Shown here: positions 54,215 to 64,000 of the stretch, piece after piece
Numbering within the stretch: the stretch's first letter is position 1
Layout of the letters: each line of letters starts with the position of its first letter
From: Halomonas sp.
Lineage (GTDB): Bacteria > Pseudomonadota > Gammaproteobacteria > Pseudomonadales > Halomonadaceae
Assembly (NCBI GenBank): GCA_018401555.1
Contig: JAGYKP010000084.1
Span: 1-64,000 of the forward strand
DNA length: 64,000 bases
Reading direction: 5' to 3'
Translations under genes and position numbers: made by a program
The notes under the pieces: model-generated
The model's database searches: none
Told to the model about the DNA's origin: nothing
What the model saw: only the letters and a program-made list of their open reading frames with translations

Positions 54215-55805
54215 ATGATTCGGACTTTTACGGCATACCCTTCCTTTTGCCTGCGCTCCAGGAGAGGGACATGCCAGCACCGAGGATTCCCATGCGAGAC
54301 CATCACCGAGGTGTTGCGCCTCAAGTACGACGCCGGCCTCAGCCACGAGAAGATTGCTCGGGCCTGCGGCCTCTCCAAGGGAGTGGTCAGCAAGTACGTC
54401 AGCCTGGCCCAGGTGGCTGGCATCAGCTGGCCGTTGCCCGACGGCACCGACGAGGCGGCGCTGGAGGCGCGGCTGTTCCCGGCCAAGTCGCCGCCGGTGC
54501 GCTTCTCGGCGCCGGACTACTTCCAGGTCCATCAGGCACTCAAGCGCAAGGGCGTCACCCTGCAGCTGCTGTGGGCGGAGTACGTCGAGGTCCACGGCGA
54601 CAAGGCCTACCGCTACAGTCGATTCTGCGATCATTACCGCGCCTGGCGGGAACGCCAGCGGCGCAGCATGCGCCAGGTCCACCGTGCCGGCGAGAAGCTG
54701 TTCATCGACTACTGCGGCCCGACCGTGCCGATCATCAACCAGGCCACCGGCGAGGTGCGCCAGGCCCAGGTGTTCGTTGCCGTGCTGGGCGCCTCCAGCT
54801 ACACCTACGCCGAGGCCACCTGGAGCCAGGCGCTGCCCGACTGGATCGCCTCTCACCAGCGTGCCTTCCAGTTCCTGGGCGGTGTCCCCGAGCTACTCGT
54901 CCCCGACAACCTGAAGAGCGCCGTGACGCGGGCGTGTCGCTACGAGCCAGCTCAACACGACCTATGCCGAGATGGCCCGGCACTACCAGGTCGCCGTACT
55001 GCCGGCGCGGCCTTACAAGCCCAAGGACAAGGCCAAGGCGGAAGCCGCGGTACTGCTGGTGGAGCGCTGGATCCTGGCCCGCCTGCGCCACCACACCTTC
55101 TTCACGCTGGCCTCGCTGAATCAGGCCATCCGCGAGCTCCTGGAGGATCTCAACCGCCGACCCTTCCAGGGCCGCGAGGAGAGCCGGCGCGACCTGTTCC
55201 AGGCGATCGACCGGCCGGTGCTGCGCCCGCTGCCGGAGACGCCCTACGAGTACGCCGAGTGGCGCAAGGCCAGGCCCGGCATCGACTACCATCTCGACCT
55301 CGACAAACGCTTCTACAGCGTCCCGCACAGCCTGGTGGGCCAGGTGCTGGAGGTGCGCCTGACCCACGCCATGGTGGAAGTGTTCCACAAGGGGCACCGA
55401 GTGGCGGCGCACCCGCGCCACGCGCCGGGGCGTTTCTCGACCCTGGCCGAGCACATGCCCAAGCGCCACCAGGCGCACCGCGACTGGTCGCCAAGCCGCT
55501 TCCTGGCGTGGGCCAAGGGCATCGGCGTCGCCACGCTGGAGATGACCCAGCGGCAGCCGCTGGGACCGTCCCATCCCGAGCATGGCTACCGTGCCTGCCT
55601 GGGGCTGCTGCAGCTCAGCCGGCGCTACGGCAAGGACCGCCTGGAGCAGGCCTGCGCGCATGCCTTGGCGATCCCCACCACCGCTGCCAGCATCGCCTCG
55701 ATCCTCAAGCAGGGGCTGGATCGGCAGCCGATGCTGACGCTCGCCGAGGCGCTTGACGACCTGCCGCCCCACACCAACGTGCGCGGTGCCGAGTACCACC
55801 ACTGA
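54215..55805 (+). pseudogene. istA: IS21 transposase IstA, frameshifted near ~54,300 and ~54,950
   Basis: ORFs 54157..55119, 54215..55756 and 54972..55805 together match intact IstA of copy 1. Confidence 0.88.
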
Positions 55806-55821
55806 CCCGAGGAGACGACCG

Positions 55822-56585
55822 ATGATGACCCAGCCCCTGCTCGACACCCTGCGCCACCTCGAAGCTGACCGGCATGCACGACGCCCGTGGCTCACCAGCT
55901 CACCCAGCCGGACACCTACCGACCTGCCGTTCGAGGATCGCCTGGGCATGCTGCTCGACCGAGAGGCCCTGCATCGCGATAACCGCCGACTCGACCGGCT
56001 ACTGAAGGCCGCCAAGCTACGCGTCACGGCCTGCGTCGAGGACATCGACTACCGCCACCCCGCGGCCTGGAGCGGGGCCGCATGGCACCGCTGGACGAGC
56101 GGCGAGTGGATCGGGCCAGTCACTCAACCTAGTGCATCACCGGCCCCACCGGGTGCGGCAAGACCTGGCTGGCCTGCGCGCTGGGCAGACCAGGCCTGCC
56201 GGCAAAGGTTTACTCGGTGCGCTACCTGCGGGTGCCGAGGCTGTTCGAGCAGCTGCGCATCGCTCAAGGCGACGGCTCTTACGCCCGGCTGATGGGCCAG
56301 TTGCAGAAGACCGACCTGCTGATCCTCGACGACTGGGGCATGCAGAAGATGACCGCGCCGCAGCGCCAGGACTTGATGGAGGTGATCGAGGACCGGCACG
56401 GCCGCGGCTCGACGCTGATCGCCAGCCAGCTGCCCATCGAGCACTGGCACGACTACATCGGTGCCGCGACGGTGGCCGACGCCATCCTGGACCGGCTGCT
56501 GCACAGCGCCCACCGCCTGACGCTCAGAGGAGAATCGATGCGCAAGAACGCCGCCCCGCAAGCGGCAGAAGTTGACCCATCGTGA
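55822..56585 (+). pseudogene. istB: IS21 helper IstB, frameshifted
   Basis: LPFEDRLGMLLDREALHRDNRRLDRLL in 55753..56292 and LLILDDWGMQKMTAPQRQDLMEV in 56217..56585. Confidence 0.88.
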
Positions 56586-57385
56586 CCGGTCAGCTTACAA
56601 AACCAGAGCCAGCGAGAGAGCGGTGAGCAAATCGGTCACGATCCCCGGAATGGCCGGTCACGTTCGTCGGAATACGCAGGCCGTGGTGCCATCCACTTTC
56701 GCCAGGATCACCAGGCGTGTGGTGCGTTCCACCAGCGTACCGACAGCAGAGCGATTGTTAGCACCAATGATGAGATCACCCTCCCAATGGCCAGGCATCA
56801 GGCGGTCTTCGATCTCAGGCGGCCGCATGTGGATGCTGACCAGCTCGGGAATCTGCTGGCGTCGATCCTTGCCACGACTGCGTGGCCGAGCGCTGCCGCG
56901 TCACCCTGCCGAAGGCAGGCGATGAAGCTCCTTCCTGAGCCTGCCGCGGGGCATCACATGAGCTGCGTTGTAGATGGCCTCATGCGAGACCTGCTGACGT
57001 GAATCGTTGGGAGACATGCGTTTTCAGTGTGCGGGCTATCTGCTCCGGTGACCAGTACTTGCGCAGTAAGTAGACCACCACCTCGAAGAGCTCTCCATCG
57101 GGATGCAGCTTGGGGCGGCGACGAGGCCTGTGACGCGTCAAGCGGGCTCGATAGCCTGCCAAGCTGGCATCGTAGCCCTTGATGAGATCGACCGAGTGGC
57201 GAGCGAGCTCCCGCGACACCGTACTTGGTGCCCGGCCCAGATGAGCGGCGATGGCCCGGATCGAGTGCGTGGCTCGCATCATCATGATGGCGGCTCGGTC
57301 TTCAGCAGTGAGATGGCTGTAGCAGTAGGTCATGGCAACACCGTACCTGATGGGTCACGTGTTGCACTTGGTCATTGAGACCGCC

Positions 57386-57600
57386 GTGTATCCCTGTTGT
57401 AGAGTGATCCACCTCCTTCTCTTTCGCTTTGAGAGTTTTGTTGTTGAATCTTTCTCAAGTTACGGCTTCCCGGGAAGAACTCGGCATAGTCGAGTTCATC
57501 CAAAAGAATCTTGGCTTCGACCCGCTGCATCAGCTTCTCGACTTGTTTTCGGTTTGCAGGAGTATCCGTCAGCGCTGTCTGCTCTCGGCAACAGCACGCG
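57386..57600 (-). pseudogene. int: N-terminal arm-binding portion of the same tyrosine integrase, beyond the IS30
   Basis: Reverse-strand translation CREQTALTDTPANRKQVEKLMQRVEAKILLDELDYAEFFPGSRNLRKIQQQNSQSEREGGGSLYNRDT joins TSVTFKEFANQWF across the insertion. Confidence 0.8.
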
Positions 57601-57699
57601 CTCTGTTGGAAGAGATGTCGAGATCAGGAGTTTTCCCTGTTTCGCTTACCCGGACCCGGACGCTTACCCGCTGACCTGCCCCTCCACCTGCCATGGGGA

Positions 57700-57882
57700 T
57701 CACGCCCAGATCCCGTCGCCTCGCTGGAGTCGGCCAGCATGTCTGCTCAACCCGCCTCCAGAGGAAAGGATTTTCCCGCGCCCGAAAGGCTTGATGTAGT
57801 GCTTACCTTCAAGGAGGACGGTGTCCTTGAGGCACTGGCGGATGGTGCAGACGATAGTCTGTGCTTGCAGTCCCTGTGCCAT
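57700..57882 (-). CDS. Possible excisionase-like small protein (degraded)
   Basis: Weak pattern 'QCLKDTVLLEGKHYIKPFGRGKIL' upstream of an integrase. Confidence 0.3.
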   Translation of the reverse strand: MAQGLQAQTIVCTIRQCLKDTVLLEGKHYIKPFGRGKILSSGGGLSRHAGRLQRGDGIWA

Positions 57883-58076
57883 GAAGCTCTTCCGTGGCTG
57901 AGGTAGGTATAGGAGGTATCCATCGAAAACGCCCTCGCGTGGTGATAGCCTGTGTCTACAAAAGGCATTCGCAGTAGCCAAATGCCATCCTGAATGGCAT
58001 TTTAGCCCGCATAATCACATTTGCAAGGGCTTTTTGTTATCTGGGATGAAAAAATCACCTTTTGGATGGAGTGAGC

Positions 58077-58286
58077 ATGATTCGATGCCACTTGGCGCGC
58101 CTGATGGGGGAGCGCAAGATGAAGATCGTGGATGTGGCGAGAGAGACCGGGTTAAACCGCAATACGGTGACGCTTCTCTACAAGGAGACGGCGCAGCGCA
58201 TCGATCTGGAAGCGTTGGAGAAACTGTGTCAGCTGTTTCAGTGTGAGGTGGGCGATCTTCTGGAGTACGTGCCCGAGGAGCCGTGA
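58077..58286 (+). CDS. Cro/C1-type HTH regulator (YozG-like)
   Basis: MIRCHLARLMGERKMKIVDVARETGLNRNTVTLLYKETAQRIDLEALEKLCQLFQCEVGDLLEY. Confidence 0.85.
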   Translation: MIRCHLARLMGERKMKIVDVARETGLNRNTVTLLYKETAQRIDLEALEKLCQLFQCEVGDLLEYVPEEP

Positions 58287-58432
58287 GAAAGGGTAGGGGC
58301 CTGCTCCAGGAGTCTTGTGACGCTATCTACCTGAAGGTCGTTGGTCGGCGGTGATGGCTGGAGGAGATTTCCGATGGGTGGCACGGGAGTGTCACAGTGG
58401 CGTCACAGGTGATCTTTCCCGCAGACAACGAA

Positions 58433-58466
58433 AAGAGGCAGGTCGGTAACATACTGACCTGCCTCT
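58433..58466 (-). terminator. Hairpin terminator downstream of tRNA-fMet
   Basis: Reverse strand AGAGGCAGGTCAGTATGTTACCGACCTGCCTCTTTT. Confidence 0.8.
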
Positions 58467-58473
58467 AAACCTG

Positions 58474-58550
<77 letters not shown>

Positions 58551-58738
58551 TCAACGTGAGGCGTATTCTACACGGGATTCACCTTTAGTCAACCTTTGGC
58601 CTCAAACGCTCGTCCCTCATGCCCACCTTGCGCCATACTGACCCTGGTCTGTCATCAAGGTGACAACTTGACCAAGAACAATGCGAGGTTCGGCCGGCAG
58701 GGCCGGAGCGCAGTGTCATCATCATCAGGGAGGTACAC

Positions 58739-59485
58739 ATGGCCAATCAATCACGCGTCGCTTGGGTAACCGGTGGTACTGGCGGCATCGGTAGTGCGAT
58801 CTGCCGTTCACTGGCCGCCGAGGGCTACAAGGTAGTAGCCGGCTATCACAACCCCGAGAAGGCCAAGGCCTGGCTCGAGGAGCAGAAGGCCGCCGGCTTC
58901 GACAATATCGACATCGCTGGCATCGACCTGGTCGATTACGACGCCTGCGTGAAGGGCGTCAAGGAGATCGAGGAGAAGCACGGGCCGGTCGCCGTGCTGG
59001 TCAACTGTGCCGGTATCACCCGTGATGGCACCATGAAGAAGATGAGCCCCGAGCAGTGGCACGAGGTCATCGACACCAACCTGAACAGTGTCTTCAACAC
59101 CTGCCGCAGCGTGATCGAGAGCATGCTCGACCAGCAGTACGGCCGGATCATCAACATCTCCTCGATCAACGGTCGCAAGGGCCAGTTCGGGCAGGTGAAC
59201 TACGCTGCCGCCAAGGCGGGCATGCACGGCCTGACCATGTCCCTGGCCCAGGAGACTGCCACCAAGGGCATTACCGTCAACACCGTGTCGCCGGGCTATA
59301 TCGCCACCGACATGATCATGAACATTCCCGAGAAGGTGCGTGAGTCGATCCGTGAAACCATCCCGGTGAAGCGCTACGGCAAGCCCGAGGAGATCGGTCG
59401 CCTGGTGGCCTACCTGGCCGACGAGGAGTCCGGCTTCATCACCGGTGCCAACATCGATATCAACGGCGGCCAGTTCATGGGCTGA
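58739..59485 (+). CDS. phaB: Acetoacetyl-CoA reductase PhaB
   Basis: SDR with PhaB signature: VNCAGITRDGTMKKMSPEQWHEVIDTNLNSVFN..., INGRKGQFGQVNYAAAKAGMHGLTMSLAQE. Confidence 0.95.
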   Translation: MANQSRVAWVTGGTGGIGSAICRSLAAEGYKVVAGYHNPEKAKAWLEEQKAAGFDNIDIAGIDLVDYDACVKGVKEIEEKHGPVAVLVNCAGITRDGTMKKMSPEQWHEVIDTNLNSVFNTCRSVIESMLDQQYGRIINISSINGRKGQFGQVNYAAAKAGMHGLTMSLAQETATKGITVNTVSPGYIATDMIMNIPEKVRESIRETIPVKRYGKPEEIGRLVAYLADEESGFITGANIDINGGQFMG

Positions 59486-59581
59486 TGCCGGTTGTCGCCT
59501 CGCCGTGAGGCGGGGCAACGCAGCGCAGGAGCGCGGGGAAACCCTCGCGCTCCTGCGTCGTTTCGGGGCTCGGATGCCGGG

Positions 59582-62369
59582 TTTTCAGGGGGGTGGCAGG
59601 CGCGACAGTCGCTCCAGCAGATGGTCCAGCTCGCCCACCTCGCGTTCCCATAGCTCGGGCGGTACCGGGCCGATGGCCAGCAGCTCGACCAGCACGCCGC
59701 GCACCTCCTCGGCCCGGGAGCGCTCGCGCCCCAGATTGTCATTGAGACGTTCGACCTGTATCGCCAGGCGCAGTGGGTCGTCGCGGTGGCTGACGCTACC
59801 CTCGGCCAGCAGCGAGAGGTGCACCCGGACGCGAGCGAGGCGCTCCTCGACGGTGTCGGTCGCGGCACCCTCCTGGCGGGCGGCGTTGCGCCTGAAGTGG
59901 GCGCTGCGCAGGTCTTCGGGCAGTGCCTGACTCTCCGCGAGCGGCACCTCGCGCGGCTCGTTGCCGGCCAGGCTCTCGGCGTCCGCTGCCAGGTGAGCCT
60001 CGAGCAGGGGCGCACCGCCTGCCAGGTCTCTACCTGCTCGGCCACCGCCAGCCGCTCGAGGCGCTCGCGCCGGGCGCGCACGATGCCCGTCCAGCGTCGG
60101 CGCATGCCTTCGCTGCGGCGTCCGCCGGGGAGCGGCTCCAGCGCGGCGGCCTCGTCGATGGCCCTGGACAGCACCTCGGCATCTTCCGGTCGAGCGGGCT
60201 GCCAGCCGTCCATGCGGTCGACAAGCGCCTGCATGGTATCCAGTCGCTCCCTGTCGCGACGCACGCGGTCGTCCCGCGCCGCCTCGCGGCTGGCGAAGAT
60301 GGTGTCACACAGGCCACGGAACTCACGCCACAGCGCCTGCTCCTCGCCCTTGGGGGCTCGGCCCAGTTCTCGCCAGCGACGCTGCAGAGCCTTGGCCTGT
60401 TCGGCACGCCTGGTCGCCGGCATCTCCTCTGCTGACAGCTGGCGGACCTCCTCGACCAGCTCGCGCTTGGCCTCGGCGATTTCCCGGGCGCGTTGATCGA
60501 TCAGTGCCTGGAGGCGGTGGCGGATGGCGCCGAAACGCCGGCCGACGGCCTCCGCTTGATCGCGGGGGACCGGCGACGCCCGGCGCCACTGGTCCCGGGC
60601 GCGATCGCGGATCTCGCGCAGGGCGTCGGGGTCGGCCTGCTGGGCGGGATGGTCGAGGAGTGTCTCGAGCTGTTCGCACAGGGCGATACGGGTCGCCAGG
60701 TTGTTGTCGCGTTCGGCGTCGAGGCGTGACCGCCAGCCCGCCAGGCGCTCGTGGATGCGATCCGAGGCGGCGCGGAAGCGGGCCGACTGTTCGCGGTTGG
60801 CGGCGGCGTCGCCCAGTGACTTCCACTCCTTGACCAGCTGACGGTGGCGGCGATCCAGGGCGGCCTCCACGCTGGCCTCGTCGTCGGCCAGGGCCTCGAT
60901 GCCGGCAACCAGCTGCTCGCGCTTGGGGCCGGCCACGGAACCCCCGCCAGTCGCGCAGCTCGGCCAGTCGGGCGCCAAGGCGCTTGAAGCGTGCCTCCAG
61001 GGGCGGAACCGGGCGCCATCGACTCGCTCGGCGAGTTGGCGCAGGCGCTGGTAAAGGCGGCTGGCCGGCTGAAGGCGCCGCGCTCCAGCAGGCGCTCGAG
61101 CTCATCGAGCTGCTCCTCGAACTGCTCCGCCGATACCGCGTCAGTTGCCGGGGTGGTGGCGGGGCGGTGCTCGAGTCGCTGGCGGGCCTTGTCCAGCAGT
61201 GGCGTGGGGGCCAGGTCGTCGGGCCAGTCGATCGCCGTGAGCAACCCCTTGAGGCGCTCCTCGTCGTCGTCCTCGAGGGCACGTTCGAGTTCGCCGGCGC
61301 GCTGAGTGAGGCGCACCCAGGCGCCGCCGATCTCCTCGAAGCGGCTCAGGGCGGCGTCGTAGCGCCGGCGCAGGGCTGCATCGGTGACATGATGGTCGGC
61401 GAGCTCCTGCCAGCGATGGGCCAGCAGCCGCTTCTGGGCGCGCAGGCTATCGATGTCCTGGGCCCCCAGCGTCTCGCTGCGCTCGAGCGCCTCGAGGCTC
61501 TCCTCCAGCGCCTCCACCAGGCTCTCGCTGGCCTGCTGGGCATCCTCGCGGTGCCGGTGGGCGGCGGCATTGGCACGCTCCTGGGCCTCGTGATCCTCGA
61601 TCACCTTGCGACAGCGCAGGCAGGCGTCGTGGTAGCGCCGCTCGAGGCTCGCCTCGGGGTGTCCTCGAGCTGCTGCCATTCGCGCATCAAGTGGCGCAGG
61701 CGCCCGGCATAGAGGGGCTCCCAGGGGGCGGAGGCATGCCGTTCCAGTGACCTCACCAGTGTTTCGCGGCGCTCCCGGGCGGCGGCCAGCTCGGCGGCAT
61801 CGGCACGGCGGCGGTTGAGTCGCTCGCGGGCCTGGCGCATCACCTGGCGGTCGCGTTTCGCCTCTGCGCACCAGCCGCGACAGTCCGGCATCGCTGTCGA
61901 CCCTGGCCGCCGCGGCATGGCGCACCGCGGCAATACCGTTGTCGCAGGCCTGGCGCACCAATGCCTCCTCGTCCTGGATGCGCTCGATCGCCGCCAGGCG
62001 CAACTGCTGATTGTCGCCCTCGAGGGCGATCGTCTCGAGCAGCGCGGTATCATCCAGCCGGCCGACCATGGCGACCCGGGCCGAGAGCTCCAGCTGGCCC
62101 TCCTTGCCGCAGATCAGCGCCGCCAGGCGGCGTTCGAGTTCCGGGGAGCGTACCTCGTCATCGAGCAGGGCGATCAGCCCTTCGGGGTCCTCGAGTCGCG
62201 CGAGCGCCGTGGTGCGCACGGTCGGGTCGACGTCCGCTGCCAGCCGTTCCAGGGCACGACGCTGATCCTCGCGGGAAGGATCGAGGCGCGCGATGGCCTG
62301 GCGACGCACGCCGGGGTCGGGGTGCTGCCAGCGGGGAGCGAAGAGGCGGCGGAAGAGTCCAGACATTGG
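59582..62369 (-). pseudogene. DUF349-domain coiled-coil protein, at least four frameshifts
   Basis: Repeated 'W+.L+....' DUF349-like blocks in alternating frames (62405->60501, 62053->61601, 60978->59410, 59947->59585); start MSGLFRRLFAPRWQHPDPGVRRQAIARL. Confidence 0.8.
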
Positions 62370-62610
62370 GCATCCTGGGCTGGGCGGCGCGGCGTGCAGC
62401 GGCAATCTCGCCCGTAGTGTTGTTGGTCAAGCCTGTGCCGGCTATCTAAGCATGCGCTGCGCCTGGGGAAAAGTCCGGTCCATGGAGAGTCTGTGGTCAG
62501 ATGGCGACACTGACAGTCGGCGCGCGTCGCGCGTATGATGGAGTTGCAGGGGAGGTGTGAGTCGCTTAGCTTTGACTCTAACTCTCATCACAGCGATCTG
62601 GAGTTCGGCA

Positions 62611-63357
62611 ATGAGCCTCAAACTGGACAGGGAAAGCGCGGCCTTCACCTTCAAGGGAGGCATGTTGCCAATGACGGTCATGGAACTGGCCAGTGCCGAC
62701 CCCGAGCAGATTCGCGATCAACTCGCCGGCAAGCTGAGCCAGTCACCGGCCTTCTTCCAGCATACGCCGGTGGTGCTCAGCGTGGAGAAGCTCGACGAGC
62801 CTCACCTCGCACTGGAGCGCATCTGCGCCGTCTGTCGTGGCCACAAGCTGCTGCCTGTGGCCGTGCGCGGCGGTGCCGACCCGGTCAAGCAGTCGGCCTG
62901 GGCCCTGGGCCTGGGCTGGTTCCCGCCCCAGGAGAACGGCCGGGCGCGTCCGCTGGAGAGTGTCGCCGCCGGTGACGCCGTGGCGGACGAAGAACCGGTC
63001 GATCTGGCGGTGCCGCCGGGCGTCGCCAGCGGAGGACGCATCTTCCGCGGGACGGTGCGCTCCGGACAGCAGATCACCTCGCCCAGCGGTGATCTGGTGG
63101 TGGTCGGTGCCGTCAATGCCGGCGCCGAGGTGCTCGCCGCGGGCAGCGTGCATGTCTACGGCGCGCTGCGTGGCCGTGCCCTGGCCGGGATCCATGGTGA
63201 TCCCCAGGCCAGCATATTCTGCCGTGAGCTCCACGCCGAACTGCTCTCGGTGGCCGGCAACTACAAGCGCCTCGAGGATATCGACCGACGGTTGCTGGGC
63301 ACTCCGGTGCAGGTGCGCCTCGACGGGGATCAGCTGGGCATTACCTCGCTCGCCTGA
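62611..63357 (+). CDS. minC: Septum site-determining protein MinC
   Basis: MSLKLDRESAAFTFKGGMLPMTVMEL..., C-terminal 'GTVRSGQQITSPSGDLVVVGAVNAGAEVLAAGSVHVYGALRGRALAG'. Confidence 0.96.
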   Translation: MSLKLDRESAAFTFKGGMLPMTVMELASADPEQIRDQLAGKLSQSPAFFQHTPVVLSVEKLDEPHLALERICAVCRGHKLLPVAVRGGADPVKQSAWALGLGWFPPQENGRARPLESVAAGDAVADEEPVDLAVPPGVASGGRIFRGTVRSGQQITSPSGDLVVVGAVNAGAEVLAAGSVHVYGALRGRALAGIHGDPQASIFCRELHAELLSVAGNYKRLEDIDRRLLGTPVQVRLDGDQLGITSLA

Positions 63358-63412
63358 GTGACATGCCCGTCGATAGCCCGATCCATTTCAACGACACGAC
63401 AGGAAGCGACTC

Positions 63413-64000
63413 TTGGCCAAGATCATCGTTGTGACCTCCGGCAAGGGAGGCGTCGGCAAGACAACCAGTGCGGCAGCCATTGCCACTGGCCTGGCACTGC
63501 GCGGCAACAAGACCGTGGTCATCGACTTCGACGTCGGACTGCGTAACCTGGACCTGATCATGGGCTGTGAACGGCGCGTGGTCTACGACCTGGTGAACGT
63601 CATCCAGGGCGAGGCGGGCCTGAGCCAGGCACTGATCCGCGACAAGCGCGTGGACAACCTGCATATCCTTCCGGCCTCCCAGACCCGCGACAAGGATGCC
63701 CTGACCCTGGAAGGGGTCGAGAAGGTGCTCGATACCCTGAGCAAGGACTTCGACTACATTCTCTGCGACTCCCCGGCGGGCATCGAGCGTGGCGCCCAGC
63801 TGGCCATGTACTTCGCCGACGAGGCGATCGTGGTCACCAATCCCGAGGTCTCCTCGGTGCGCGACTCCGACCGCATCCTCGGGCTGCTGGCCTCCAAGAC
63901 CCGGCGTGCCGAGCGTGGCGAGGACGAGATCAAGCAGCACCTGCTGATCACCCGCTACAATGCCATGCGGGTCGACACCGGCGACATGCTCAACCTCGAG
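63413..64000 (+). CDS. minD: Septum site-determining protein MinD (partial at window end; TTG start)
   Basis: AKIIVVTSGKGGVGKTTSAAAIATGLALRGNKTVVIDFDVGLRNLDLIMGCERRVVYDLVNVI. Confidence 0.97.
   Translation, partial: MAKIIVVTSGKGGVGKTTSAAAIATGLALRGNKTVVIDFDVGLRNLDLIMGCERRVVYDLVNVIQGEAGLSQALIRDKRVDNLHILPASQTRDKDALTLEGVEKVLDTLSKDFDYILCDSPAGIERGAQLAMYFADEAIVVTNPEVSSVRDSDRILGLLASKTRRAERGEDEIKQHLLITRYNAMRVDTGDMLNLE

Larger units (their letters stand above)
54039..56678 (+). mobile_element. IS21-family element (copy 2) nested in IS30
   Basis: Ends TGCGTATTCC/GGAATACGCA; 5-bp TSD GGCCG at 54034-54038 and 56679-56683 matching one GGCCG in intact IS30 copy 1. Confidence 0.93.
53640..57385 (-). mobile_element. 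IS30-family element (copy 2), interrupted by IS21
   Basis: Same IR ends as copy 1; 3-bp TSD GTG at 53637-53639 and 57386-57388; transposase halves at 53666..54033 and 56684..57333. Confidence 0.9.

Overview
High-GC gammaproteobacterial chromosome segment. PhaB, MinCD, the TRAP-UspA arrangement and the composition suggest Halomonas or a relative, but this is inference. Three main parts: (1) ~0-13 kb is a mobile-element and defence scar: an IS3-family element, an intact IS30-family element that splits a DUF1311/LprI-like gene inside its signal peptide, a damaged McrBC locus, an IS21 element (istAB) without a matching target duplication, and a truncated large tyrosine recombinase. (2) ~13-46 kb holds thiC with a TPP riboswitch, then a very complete taurine/C2-sulfonate gene neighbourhood: an IclR regulator, xsc, pta, a TauE/SafE exporter, two SSS symporters, tauXY-like dehydrogenase genes, a CobS/CobT-like + Lin0512 module, a MocR/TauR-type regulator divergent from a TRAP transporter + UspA, an APC permease and a YeiH/UPF0324 exporter. 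(3) ~46-64 kb contains miscellaneous genes, then a lower-GC island with an OB-HD protein and a tyrosine integrase that is split by an IS30 element, itself split by a second IS21. It lies beside an initiator tRNA-fMet; phaB, a DUF349 gene, minC and the start of minD follow. Key observations: a ~40-bp motif with identical half-site spacing lies upstream of both xsc and the cobS/tauX divergent promoters, suggesting one regulon; both IS30 insertions can be reconstructed from exact target duplications; a 35-aa ORF missing from the ORF track follows an SSS symporter; and single-base frameshifts are unusually frequent even in genes that look functional, so draft-sequence indels must be excluded before calling pseudogenes. 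No CRISPR array or rRNA was seen.
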